The notes beneath the pieces were generated by a model. That model saw only the letters and a program-made list of their open reading frames with translations. It had not been told where the DNA came from and ran no database searches. From NCBI RefSeq assembly GCF_040581485.1, contig NC_090131.1, positions 4,154,001 through 4,218,000 on the forward strand: a stretch of 64,000 nucleotides of DNA. Direction: 5' to 3'. A program made the position numbers and the translations under genes. This stretch comes from Linepithema humile (Eukaryota > Arthropoda > Insecta > Hymenoptera > Formicidae). Numbering within the stretch: position 1 is the stretch's first letter; every line of letters begins with the position of its first letter. Shown here one piece after another: positions 34,621 through 47,230 of the stretch.

Positions 34621-37600
34621 CGTGGCGAGCTTCGCAGAAACGGCGTAGCTGTAACGTTATCTTCTTATACCAAGCACCGCCCAATTATTATTTAACGGAT
34701 CTCTTAAGAAATTTATATGACGAAAATTTATAATATATTTCACGATAAAAGTGCAAACTGAAACTTTGTCCGAGGGCGGATCAAATTTAATATAAACATT
34801 TGTAAAAGCAAGGCATTTTGAGATTCGTAGTAACAAAATATGTTACTTAGTGCGTTCAGTGACTTTTTAATTTTTGTTTTGCATTCATTGTCGAAGAGAT
34901 TATTGTATTAAGTGAAATTTGAAGTTAATGAGCTCAATTTAATGTCAAATGCACGACAGAAGCATAATTCTCTGTCCTTAGAAAGTGCTTCATGAGGGTC
35001 AGACGCGGCGCGGAATCGTTTCGGTCATCGATCGGCAATAATTTCCTGCAGAATCAGGGCGTTAATTCGAAATCACTGTCCGCAAGACGAGGATTTCCGT
35101 GATCCGATTTGTGTTATCTCTCCTCGAAGTTTCCTCCTCGGAATTTAGCGTACTGGTCAACCTTCAATTGTCCCTCGATTTACGGTAATTACCTACTGGT
35201 GCTGGATGATGGTCATTCGTTATCGTCCGCCGAATGCGTACGTTCACGGGTTATCAGTATTCTATACGTGTTACGTCTGTGTTAGCGTGTAAGCGCGAGT
35301 ATATCATGAAAAATGGAGGAAAGTAATATCATAAATCTGATTATTTTGATATAGTGCAAGAAAATAAATTTTCATTAATGGATCGGACGCGAATGTCGCA
35401 GAAAAGAAAAATGATAAAGATTCTTCTTCATATGCACCTATTCGTGATTGTAATTCTTCTTGTTAAGTAGCTAAATAAGTAAAGCTTATTTCGGAGAAGA
35501 AACGAAAGAATTATGAATAAGGTAAATGAATTATGTAAAAGGATTCAGTAGCAAAGTAGATTTCAGAATTTTCTCACAATGACACATGTAAATACGATAA
35601 CACAAATGTAAAGTGCATAATTTGCGAATAGCTTATAACAACTAAAAGCGAGAGACGCAGCGATAATTTTTAGTGTTTTTCCCATACACCGTTTATAACG
35701 GAAAAATTTTGTAGTTGGCCGCAATAACTTGTTATCACCTACTTTACTAAATTCTCTCAAGTCATAACCGGATTTGGACTTCCTGCGCGAACACAGGAAA
35801 TGACTCGCAGACAACGGAAAGCCTCTCATGCGTTGCGAAACTTGCGCGAGTCATAATTCTAAATGTTCTAAACTTTTCACGCCACTAGAGACGACACGAA
35901 AGCCAGCGGAAACGGATATCTTGGCCTGTAAGTTTCACTGCATTGTTTTCGCCCAAGTACCGCGTTACTGTGTTAAACAAACTAAAAAGAAAAAAAAAAA
36001 ATAAGAACAACCGAAATTCCCGTGCAACAATGCATAGCTTACTAAAATGCATCTCGTTTTATTTTTATCAGAAATTTTTATAATTTCGCTTTCATCGTTT
36101 TATAACAATAAGTTAGTCACAGAACAGTGTACTTTATTCATGTTCTATTTCTGGCAACTGTGCTTCTCGTGGCGCATGAATAGAGTATAGATAGCCGTGC
36201 ATATTGTAAGGAAAGTGTAATCACTTTCCGCTTGTCTCTGACCTGGCCATTATTGGGGCATAAACATCGTTACGATCGATCTACATTGTGTTATACATAA
36301 TTCGATTTCAGTAGTTTACGGGAATACCATACACTTGCGGCTATATACGGAGCATCCGAGAATCCGCGACCACAATTTTAATGAGATTTTTTTCATCAGA
36401 ATCAATCTTTTCTTAATTAAAATATTAATTAGACAATAATAATTTTCATATTATAACCGAATCACATTATACGCCTCACTTTTTATGCATTCACTAAAAT
36501 CGAATCGAGAGTTGAAGATTATCATCGGAATTGTTGGTAATAATTCCTCTCCCAAGAGCGTTGCTGAGATTAAGCTCAAATTAAATTAAACTGGCGACAT
36601 GTTCTTAGACGAGATATCAATTTCACGGATCAATTTTGCAAAAAAAAAAAAACTCATTTGCTGTCTGCCTGAAGTTAGATGCGACGACGATGATAATTTT
36701 CTCCGCGGATCTTTGCCGCCACTTAATGACTTATAAATGATCCATTTAGGCGACCATTAAACTAATGGCTAATCGTTATCTCCATTTCTATTCTGTTCCT
36801 TCCTTCCTGCTTTTTATCGAGACTCTGCAAGTTGCTCGCCCAATGAGATATGGTATGTACGTCACAATCTCTATCTTTTTTCTGTCACAATAGAATGTCA
36901 TAAAGCAGATTTAGTTTATAAGATGAACAGCATTAACTTCGTCATTACTTAATTCTATTTTTTACGCTTATTTTTATATTTTCATAACGCACTAATGAGC
37001 TGTGTTGTATTTTATTAAAAACAGAAATGTTTAATCACAGAATAATTCCAGTTTACGATATTTGTTTTAGAAACAATACAACTATATAACTTTTATGTCA
37101 CTCGCGATTCCGTCTGTTTTTGAGTTATTATAAATTTTATTAAGATTAAAACAAACACGGGAAATTCATACAGTAAACAAAAGTGCAAAATAAAATATAA
37201 AATAAAATATAAAATATAAAATAAAAAATATATAATTAAAGTATTAAATAAAATAAAATATATAATTAGCATAAAAATTGAAAAAAATATTTAATATTTA
37301 CCATCGTAATTTAATTAAAGTCTAAGCGTAATACAAAATTCTTTTTAAATCACTTTACAAATTATTGAAAACATAAAAGTAATCTTAATTTTTTCGCTTT
37401 AACGTGCATGTTAATATTTCAATCGGAATCGATTTTCTATTTATTCACAAAGTGTCAGAATTATTCCAATCATTCAAATCATTTCAATTTAGAATTTACC
37501 TTAATAAATATAATAAAACAATTAACAGGAAAACGAAATTTTAATTGGCAACGTTTCTGAATTGATACTGTTCAGATGATTATGTAAAGATTAATATTTT

Positions 37601-37740
37601 ATATATGATTTTCCGTTTACTAACAGACGCGCAATATTATTAAATTATTATATGACTCTATCACAGGTTCTTCAGTGCAGTATTTATATTTAATTAATAG
37701 AATCCCAATAAAATGACTCATTACAAGAATGAGTGCACCA
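34620..37740. other. Mostly AT-rich gene-free stretch
   Basis: A CpG-rich patch covers about 34980-35260. A run of 12 A lies near 36642. A simple (AAAATATAAAAT)-type low-complexity zone covers about 37188-37262. No coding frame above 88 codons and nothing recognised. Confidence 0.45.
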
Positions 37741-40040
37741 CCTGCGCTGGCACTCACCTGCGTTGCATTAACGCGCGAAAGTACGTAATTACATTCCTAC
37801 GGAACGTGCCGAACGCAACCAAAAAGTATTCCTACGATTTCTATCGTCCATCCGGCTAATTCGCACGTTCGGCGTGCTCCACATGGAAATTCAAAGCGAG
37901 GCCTTTAGTGGCGAATCGACCGATTGAATAACCGAGTACCGGCAGGAACGATTAAAGTTCTACTGCTAATTAATTGAAGCGTGTAGTTTGCTGCGAGTAA
38001 AACTCGGGTCGTAAATAATTTTTGCTCCGACGACGTAAAGAAGAGAGATTCGAGTGACTACCGTTGCGGCTACTTTTCGCACGGCTGCCTTTTTTACAAG
38101 TTCTTTGCGGCCCCATCATCATCCGAGAACAGAGACACTCTCTGCGCCGAATACTGGAAATCTGGACTTTTCTTCTTTCTCTTATACAAAAGAGAGAGAA
38201 AGAGAGAGAGAGACAAGGTTTTTTTTGTGATCTCGGTCGATTATTCAGCACTTCCGCGAGATGATGATGACGGTCCGACATAACACGCTCGTGACCCGAC
38301 GCCGAAGAGTTCACTCGAGACTACGAAAACTACGTGTCTTGAATCTCGGACAATTCCTATGTGTCGTCTGCTTCGATTGTGTTGCTTGGCGAAGGGCGCG
38401 ACGTGTAAGCGCGGCTTGAATAAAGTTCGTGTAAAAGGCAGTGCTATGTAGTTTTGCCTCTGCACTTATTGTTGGAACGAATCCACAAACTGTGAAAGAT
38501 TTATTGCCGCGTTGGCACGTTATATTTATATACCGAGTTCACAGTTGCCATACATGTTTTCAGCTTTTAAATATATACGGAAAAATTATGGAATCAAAGT
38601 GTGAATTATCCGCGTAAAGTAAACTATTATCATAAGAATTTCTAAATTATATGTACGTAGAGTAATAAAAGATGTAAGTAAGAGTCTCTAAAATTTCCAT
38701 TAATTTCATAAAACTTTAAGACGGATTATTACACGCATCTGGATTACTACGATAATTTAATAAACCAATGCGATGCATGTTCATTTCGAAATTCAATGAG
38801 AAAGGTTCGCACAAATGTATATATATATATATATATACCTATGTTATATTAATTAAATGTCATACTTATTTAATGTCGATTTCAGTTTAATAATTATCGC
38901 AGTCACTTGTTACGAAATGTTGAAAATTTAATTTGATTACAATTTCCGATTACTTTAGCAATGGCATTCAAACGCGATGCAAAAAAAATTTTACATCGCA
39001 CGGGAGAAAAAGAATTCTGAAAGATACTTCATCGTGTTTCAAGCACTTTTACTACGATGACAAAGTGTATGATTATTGTTTCATCAAGTCGCGAAGCAGT
39101 TACGATTTCGCGACAACCGTGAGTCACACAATTGAGACAGATAGGTGGAAATTCTTCTCTCGCACTTCCCGCGCAACGCGAGGGCCTTATAATGTCCTAA
39201 GAAATGATTTATGATTTCTTTCCGTGTTTGCTTAGGTTTCCAATCTCTCTACCTCCGGTTGCGTTCCATTTTCCCTCGCGCGGCTCGCACGTCTATCTTA
39301 CATTTTATCCGCCTCGCACACACAGACAAGATTCACCGATCTATAAATCCTTAAGTCAACGCGCAGATACGCGCGCGATACCAGCCGTTTCTGATATTCG
39401 TGCTCGAAATCAATAAGTTTCTTGCGATGCTGCGCGCCGAGGAAAAGTTTTTACGGTTGCACGAAATATTTTTCTGGGCGTTCTCCTTCCAGTTCATAAA
39501 GTCCTGGTTGTTACAAAACTTGGTACGACGGATTCACGGCTTAAGTTAACGCCCGCATTCCTTCCCATTCTTTTCGCAATTTACTCAAAATCACTTATCT
39601 CTCGCGTCATTCCGCGCCATATGCATTTTTCCTCGAGACACTCGCGTTACACTATTTTAGCGAGTCTGCTTGATAAATTCATTTATTTTTAACATTTGTA
39701 GAAATTCTTGTACTTGATCATTGAAATATGAAGATAGCGTTCAATGCCATGGTGTTCGCTTTATGCATGCTATTCATACAATGTTTTTGTAATGCTCGAA
39801 CGAACGAGCGACCGATGTCGGGTTGAAAATACGGTAAAACTGCTGGCTGTTGACATTTCGTTGTAAAACTGTTGTGCTTGCTATTTGTTTGTTGGTGGGG
39901 AGCATTGCATACAACGGTCAATCGACCGTTAAAATGAAAACGAAAAATACGGTTTTGTGTGCAAGTGAGAGCCAGACATGTAACAACGAGCGGTTCTATC
40001 GGATAGTAGTTGATAAAATAAAGACGCATGTTCCCCTTCT
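37740..40040. other. Mixed stretch, microsatellites, no supported gene
   Basis: CpG-rich at 37740-38480 and 39100-39640. Polypurine GA repeats lie at 38188-38213 and (TA)n at 38818-38837. A frame near 39838-40040 begins with a signal-peptide-like stretch (TVVLAICLLVGSIAYNG) but has no ATG, no acceptor, and runs into the TA/T repeat. I regard it as non-coding. Confidence 0.4.
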
Positions 40041-40042
40041 TC

Positions 40043-40063
40043 TATATATAATGTGTATATATG

Positions 40064-40103
<40 letters not shown>

Positions 40104-40108
40104 TTTTT
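40043..40108. repeat. (TA)n followed by 23 T
   Basis: TATATA repeats with a few GT interruptions run into an uninterrupted 23-T tract (40086-40108). Read on the minus strand this is a poly(A) tail followed by TA repeats, as can arise at a retroposed end. No matching retroposon body was recognised. Confidence 0.9.
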
Positions 40109-42063
40109 CAATACTCACTGGCTCACGTTTGCCCATGGGTGCGGTAAAACAATTTTGAATCGACAAGGGTTTGTGCTGCCCGAAAAGAGCATACGCCAAA
40201 TAACGGCGATAAAGTGTAATTTATGAAGTTTGTCTCGATCAACAATAAATATTTGATCAAATAACTCTTTTGTTCCAGACAATAACACGCAAAATTTGTA
40301 AAAAAAAGTTGTGAATAATTATAAATAATTTTCTTTCTCTTAGAATTTAAAATAAAGGATTTATAGTGGTGACTCTTGGTTGATTTTCAAGCGTGCTATC
40401 TTTTCTTTCTTTTGCGTTGTGTAATATTATTATATGCATTATCGATTAATGTGTACATTGTATTAAAATATTTGCAGCTTTTTAGGCGACGTTAAAATTT
40501 ACTTTACCGGATGTTTATTTTGGAAACTATGTCACTTTGTCAGTGACATCGTAGAAGAATAGACGTTTGATAAGAACACTCTGAATGTGTCTTCTTTCTT
40601 TGTTATTGGGACATTATAAATCTACTTGGGATGTAACCACTTCTTCAAGTCCCTGTTTGTACAAGAGATTTCATCTTTCCATCTTTTCCTAAAGCTTCGG
40701 AAAATGAATCATGAACTTTTTGATGAATAATTCTATCCCTTTTCTATCCGACAAATATGTATTTATATAGCTATTATGTTCGATGAATTTGTTTTGCCAA
40801 TTTCATCAATTTAAGATATTAAAAGAAACGGCTAATAATTCTATTATAAAGCATTACACATGCAATAAATGCAATAATTATATAAATTGTTAATTATGTA
40901 GTTCCGGTGTTAATTATAATTCTTGATATTTCCTAATATCATATTTAACTTAATTAAAATAATCACGATATTAATATGAGATATAATAATTTTCATGATA
41001 AAATAATTTCCATGTTACAAGATCGATAATTCAAAATTTACCATGAACTGTGTTGCAACTGCTTTTTGTGTTGCCGCTTGCGGGTGAAATACGCAGTAAC
41101 ACGTTATCAGAAATCAAAACAACGGAAATTCAGTCGAAATGTGTTTGTTCGCGTTATCGGACATCGCGGAAATTCGGTGGGGTCGTTGCTTTTCGTTATT
41201 TATTGATTCGTTAATCTCTCCTTCGAAACGTGACCCAAAGGTCCTAGTGCGTAGGAGAAAATGGCGCCACTGTAATCAGAGAGGGGTCTGAGAGCGGACA
41301 TTCCAATGTTTTTCATGGAACCTTTACTTTACCCCAGTAGTGACGTAAGATTCGATAAATATTTTCTCAGTGAAAAAAAATAAATTTTTTACATTTCCTG
41401 GTATCGATCGAATTAAAATATTTCTAAAGGCTAACTGAATTTATATTAGAGATTGCAAAATTTAAAATTCATATAATGCGCTTTTTCTAGAAAAGAAATC
41501 TGTGCATTTATTGCTCGCAATAAGCGAAAATTTTCCCACTCCGCTTTACCTTATCATCGCTTCCATAGCCTAATTGCTTTCCATAACCTAATTGCTTTCT
41601 AGCAATATAATGTTGCTAATGTCCACCCATAGTAGCGTTACTAATTGGTGCAGGTCCATGTTACGTTCACAAATTGTAAATTAAGAAAAAGTTTTATGCA
41701 CAGATTCAATTATATAATATATACAGTTCCATTTAAATTGGATGTAGCTAGTGATTCTGAACAAGGATCGATAACCGTCTCACGAAAAACGCCGGAAAGG
41801 CCGCTCGCAGGTCTCTGATTTAATAACTCCAGTTTTATCTAAATGGCTTTGGCTGCTGCTATCTGCAACCGAACGGCCGGACTCCGAATGACACTCGATG
41901 GACTAAAATGCGACTCCTGGCGCAGTTCTATTATCTCCAGTAACAATTATATTAGATTATATTAAAAAAGATTTCTTCCTGTCTGACGCTAAAAGAATTT
42001 AATGGTACATTAATGTATAATAAGACTGTGCTCTACGGGATTTTCAAGAAGCTTTTCTTCGTA
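40109..42063. other. AT-rich gene-free stretch
   Basis: No supported gene. An 18-bp tandem (TTCCATARCCTAATTGCT, twice) lies at 41561-41596. A lone CACTGAGAAAA-type end lies near 41366-41376. Confidence 0.45.
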
Positions 42064-42516
42064 TTTTAAATATATTTATAGATTTTATATTAAAATACTT
42101 TAGCGATAATAAAGCTTATATAACTTGTTTAAAAAAAAATGATAAAAACTATAATATAACTTTTTTACAAAAACAAAAAAATAATAATCCACGGAATTTG
42201 ATATAAGTACTTTCAAGATTATCTCGCCGCGGTAAAAAAGCAAAAAAAATTGTTACTTCTCTTAAAAAAGATCCTGTTAAATAAAAATTTGTTTTATTAT
42301 TTATAAATTTATTTTTTGTCAAAATTATAAATATGTAAAAAATATTTAATTTATGTGACATTTTTAACTTAATTTAATAATTTTTATATTTTTTTATTTC
42401 TTTTTTATCTTTCCAGAAAGTTATATTATAGTTCTCATCACTTTTTTAAATAAGTTATATAAATTTTATTATCATTAAAATATTTTAATATATAAAATCT
42501 ATAAATATATTTAAAA
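42064..42516. mobile_element. AT-rich fold-back element with ~105-bp inverted arms
   Basis: The left arm (about 42064-42167) and right arm (about 42417-42516) are reverse complements, at roughly 88% by eye. Shared words include TTTTAAATATATTTATAGAT, GATAATAAA, TTATATAACTT and ACTATAATATAACTT. The 250-bp centre is AT-rich and lacks a transposase. No target duplication was identified. The length of shared sequence makes chance unlikely despite the low complexity. Confidence 0.72.
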
Positions 42517-44107
42517 AATTTTTAATAATAATATTAAGACACATTATAAAATGTTTATATAAAGTAGTTCTATTTTTTTCAATGCAGCTATTTAAAAAGG
42601 ATAACAGCAAAAGTAACTTCGTATTACGTTTCTTGTGCAAACAATGAAAGAGTATTGGAAGCACAAAACCGCGGCGGAATAGCCTCGAACTCAGATCGCA
42701 TTTCGTGGATTTATAACAGGTGCGGACTGAGAAAGAAGGTGGACTCTTAAATACGGTCTACGGTCTACAGAACCTCGCTATCTCTGCTGACGATTACGTA
42801 GCCAGGGGTTGAGATTCTTTTATCTTTAAGCCGGCAGAGAAGAATGCACTCTTTTCGTTCCCACGAAGACTGATCGCGTACTCGGAGATCTCGCGGCCGA
42901 TCTCGGTTTTTAAGTACGAAACTTCTCGCGGTGTTAGCGGCGTCGCGGTATAAAAATAAAAAGGAAAGCAGATTGAGTTTCAGCAGGAAATTATCGCTTT
43001 TTTCTTGTTTGTCCAATTTCTAGCCAAATGGCTTCAAGACTGATTGATTAGAGATGTGTAAAAAATTATCGTTTTTATGCGTAAAAGTTTTTTCTGACGT
43101 TAAAGCCAAAAAAATCTGTGCATGTATGATGTATATGTATAGATAAAATGAAATAAATCTATATAAAAGCTCGCAATTACAATAAATACTTGCTGTTGTT
43201 CAATCAAAGAAATGATGTAAATATTTCAAAAATGCAAATTTTAAATTTTATATAAAATTCTAATTAATTTTAATTATAATTAAAATTATAACTAAGATGT
43301 TTTTCCAAAACTATCAAAATATTTATTGTTATAATACAATCTAAACAAACATAATTAACACCAAAGTATGATAGTGATATTTCATGGAAATATTAATATA
43401 TATTGAAATCAAATTAATCTCGTTGTAATGTTTATCTTGTTCAGATTTGATTATAATACAGAATTGTATTAACAGAGAAATTAATTCTAAAACATGAGAA
43501 TATAATTCGATATAATTGTGATTGATATAGAGATATCAGTCGCGAAATGTTCTAGAGAATAAGAGAAAATAAAAAGTGACAAAGCAGGAAAATGTAATCT
43601 AAAAACAAGATCTTTATTTTTCTCTCATTCAGTAAAAATATATTTTAAAAAAGTATTACTCAAAAGAATCTTTTATTGAATTTGAAATTACTTCAAGTAG
43701 CTTTTAATTCGCCTTTTCCACTTTCAAGCGCTAATTTTTCATTAGATTGTCAATTTCAATAAAAACTGTCAAACCGTCTACTTTAGAGTGGAGTTTAACT
43801 TTTTAATTAAATTTAACTTTAAAATTTAGCCTACATTTTATGTTCTCTCCAAAGATATTTAACGTTTAAATTAATCTATAAATTTTTTATTGCTCTAGCA
43901 TTGCATAAAAAATTAATGACATATTTCAGCAAAATAAAAAATAAAAGTGAAAAATATGAGTAATTTGTTTTACAAAGGTTACACATTTATATTAAATTAT
44001 GCGTTAATTGTACAAATAAGCTTTATACTATAATAAAATAAATAAAGTTTGAAAAATTGTAAAGAATGTATCAAACATTTTATATACGCAAATTTCTTTG
44101 CTATTTT
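42517..44107. other. AT-rich stretch with one CpG-rich patch
   Basis: The patch at 42640-42960 carries an 83-codon minus-strand frame (43016-42765), unrecognised, with a good minus-strand acceptor (CCTTCTTTCTCAG) just beyond it near 42727. A perfect AT palindrome, AATTTTAATTA and its complement, lies at 43266-43287. The remainder is AT-rich. Confidence 0.35.
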
Positions 44108-44503
44108 CACTCAAAAAAATATTTCGCTGATGTAGTTAGATTTCTAGATATCGCAACAAGAATGTATCGCTATTTTTCGTATCTGTGAAAACATTGTTTG
44201 TCACATATAGAATTTATAGCAGTAATGTTCTAGCAATAGCTTCTGAAAAATTTAGGTACCATTGCTAAATGTTATTCATTGCATGATCTAACACGTGATT
44301 GATCTTATATAGATAGGCGCTTTAGAGAAACTTTCTTTTTAAAGTTCACAAACAATACAGATATATATTCTGTTTCTGTCATCTAAACTGATTAAGTAAT
44401 TACATATGCAATATCACAACAGTTGCTAATCATTTATCTGTTTTAGTTAATTTTTTACACCTAGAAAATTTTAGCTATTATTGCAAGATCATTTTTTTGA
44501 GTG
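44108..44503. mobile_element. Possible MITE with CACTCAAAAAAAT ends
   Basis: CACTCAAAAAAAT at 44108-44120 is matched exactly by ATTTTTTTGAGTG at 44491-44503, a 13-bp perfect inverted repeat with partly simple sequence. The interior has no transposase. The ends resemble the CACTGAGAAAAA ends at 32375-32647, so the two may be related. No target duplication is evident. Confidence 0.35.
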
Positions 44504-45610
44504 TTGTTATATTTATCCAATTACTTTTATAAAAAAAATTATTCTATCAAATTAATTGAGTATTTTACTTTGAAGACTGTATTTTAATTAGTATCGTTTT
44601 AATTACTAGTTAAAATATATGAGCAAGAAAAACGAGTTAAGGGAAACGAGATCCAGTATTCAACACTGATACACTATGTATCTTCATTGTCTTCATTAGC
44701 CGAGATGAACGTTTTTCCTTAAAACATGGAGGAGAGTTACGGCCAAGGGGGAGATTCTTAAAACCAGTTCTGTATACATACGCGACTGGTACATATTTCT
44801 TAAAGCTACATAAAAAGTAACTTGAACGAACAGCTCGAGTACTGAATGTAATTGCGAGCATGAATGTAGAATTAATTCGGGAATAATGTAGAGAATATGA
44901 CGGTTCACGTCAGAATTGTTGCGCGTAAAATTCTTCTATAAACATTTATGTTTATGAGATCATTTACTTAAAGTGTAAGTGTAAAGTATAAGCGTAAATT
45001 TTTAAATATAAGAAAGTATTTATGAATCCCGAGTGCGTATTTTAGAACGTTTAAAAGTTTATTACATTTCTTTTTTCCTCTTTCGCTGTAGAAAGTAATT
45101 GCGTGTACGAAATTAAGCTACTTGTTTTAACTAAGCTCACTAAATTACTTCTAAGCAATTTCACTAAATTATTTTATATTTTATATATAATTCATGTGAT
45201 AAGAGTGGATTTTGTGTAAGACGCTCGTATTATCGTCAATATTATGTGTTGAATTTTTTTCATCTACGGAAGTCAAGCGTTCAAAAAGCTTTTCTATCGG
45301 CAGACTTAAGTCAGAGACGATATAACGCGGGCAACGTAACAACATGTCACTCTGACGTCAATTTTGCATTACGTTGACGGGTCACCGATACTAACGAAAA
45401 ATGAAAATATAACACGTTCATCGTGCACTGTCAATATCATGTATTTTGTTGAATTGAAAAGTTGGTTTATCTACAGCTGGCACATTTATAGTGTACTGTA
45501 ACTTTTAATATATATTAAATCAATGCAACATGTTACTTATATTGTGATATTTACAGAGAAAAGAGAAAATAGATATATAAAAATACATATATTTCTTATA
45601 GAGTAAAAAT
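44504..45610. other. AT-rich gene-free stretch
   Basis: Two minus-strand frames of 70-74 codons at 44637-44908 are unrecognised. Nothing else noted. Confidence 0.45.
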
Positions 45611-46150
45611 ATTTGTTATAGAATTTATTTTAAAACGCAGTATGTTTTAAACAAACGGTGAAGTTTAGTAAGTGATTTTCTAAAATTTAAAATACGCCCT
45701 ACTTAAAATTTTACTAAAAAAATTAAATTTTATAAATGAATTGCATTAAATATAAAAACCAGAATAATTTTTAAATATTTTACGATGTACTTTTTATATT
45801 TTTAATTTAAAAAGATACTTTGTACTTTTGCACTGTTTTTATTTTATTACAGAGTTTATTTTTTAAAACGCAGTATGTTTCAAACAAACAGTGAAATTTA
45901 GTAAGTAATTTTCTAAAGTTTAAAACATATGCCAATTAAAATTTTACTAAAAAAATTCAATTCTATAAACGGATTGCATTAAATATAAAAACCAGAATAA
46001 TTTTTAAATATTTTACGATATATTTTTTATATTCTCAATTTAAAAAGATATTTTGTTCTGTTCTTTCATTGCTTTTGTTTTGTTATAGATTTTATTTTTT
46101 AAAACGCAGTATGTTTCAGACAAACGGTGAAATTTAGTAACTAATTTTTT
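45611..46150. repeat. Tandem repeat, ~234-bp unit, 2.3 copies
   Basis: The marker AAAACGCAGTATGTTT recurs at about 45632, 45865 and 46101, giving unit lengths of 233 and 236. Units one and two stay alignable throughout (AAATTTTACTAAAAAAATT, GCATTAAATATAAAAACCAG, ATTTTTAAATATTTTACGAT). The third copy breaks off after about 50 bases. Each unit is AT-rich with no long frame. It resembles a short satellite-like array or an unequal-exchange duplication. Confidence 0.88.
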
Positions 46151-46780
46151 TTTAATTTAAATCATTTTGCTGCATTAATTCAATTTGTGAATACTGCAAG
46201 TCTAGTGCACAGAACTAATATTTCGGTATTATGTTTTCATGAAATACGATATAGAAGATATAAAAGATTACAAAGTTACATGGAACGCTTGACTTTTATT
46301 TTTTTCGCACAACCGCACATATGTATTCACGCAATATACGTGCCTTGAAATATTCATCGGCACGGATCTCCATCTGCCTCGTGTCACTTCACTAGTATTC
46401 CGCGTAAAATCATTCAATCGTTATCTGTACATCGTGAACAATGGAGAAGCATTAATTTGCATATACGATATAGAACTAGCCATCCTTCAAAATGCCTACA
46501 AAAGTCAATTTTGATTATTCTTGACTGTAAAATAACTATCAATGTATAAAAAATGGTAGGTTACAATTACATTTTAATAAAATCTGCAAAATTTGGAGTA
46601 TTTAAGCTCACACATTTGATAATAAAAAAGTTACAATAAATAAAACATCTGTAGTTTTGTTTATAAAAAAGTTATTGCAAAATAAATTTAATAAAAAGTT
46701 GTAGTTTTAATTCGTTAAATTGAAAAATATTACTAATATTAACAGTCGTGTATTCACTTGATAATTTTCGAGAGAAAAAC
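46151..46780. other. AT-rich spacer
   Basis: Nothing recognised. Confidence 0.5.
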
Positions 46781-47230
46781 AAGCTGCTTTCAAACGTACG
46801 TTGCTATTATCCGTAACGGCACGATACGTCAAACGCAATTTTTCATGTATGCACTTTCGGCTCGGACGGTTTTCCTCCGTCGTCATGTTGACGCTAAGGA
46901 AGTTCAAGGTTTTACGAGACGGCGTCGCGCGATGCCGCCAGACCGGCACCGAGGTAGCGAGAACACGAGCAGTAAGAATCGCAGTAAGAGAAAAAGGGGA
47001 ACGAACGCCGACGAATCTGGCGGCGGTCGAAAACGAGGGGAAATCGTTGGTACCCGCGGGAATTCGGCTGGCAATCGAACGTGGTGGGACTCTGTGCCTC
47101 GAAGGCTATTTGTAAGAATAAAGCTTCTGATTGAACCACCCGTACGATCATCACATCATCGTCCCTTGCAATCGAGGTAAAAGAAAATGCTTTCACTGCG
47201 CGCAAAGAACGTGCTAGAGTGCATGGTGAC
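46780..47230. other. CpG-rich block with overlapping frames
   Basis: Plus-strand frames of 140 codons (46758-47180) and 104 codons (46801-47115) overlap minus-strand frames of 97 and 80 codons. The longest is basic (RKRGTNADESGGGRKRGEI) with no recognisable domain. Composition can explain all of them. Confidence 0.35.

Noticed and set aside
39838..40158. Signal-peptide-like frame (VVLAICLLVGSIA) as a venom or antimicrobial peptide
   Set aside because: No ATG or acceptor before the hydrophobic stretch, and the frame ends by running through a TA/T microsatellite.
41366..41376. Lone CTCAGTG end as a complete MITE
   Set aside because: No partner CACTGAG end within about 500 bp upstream.
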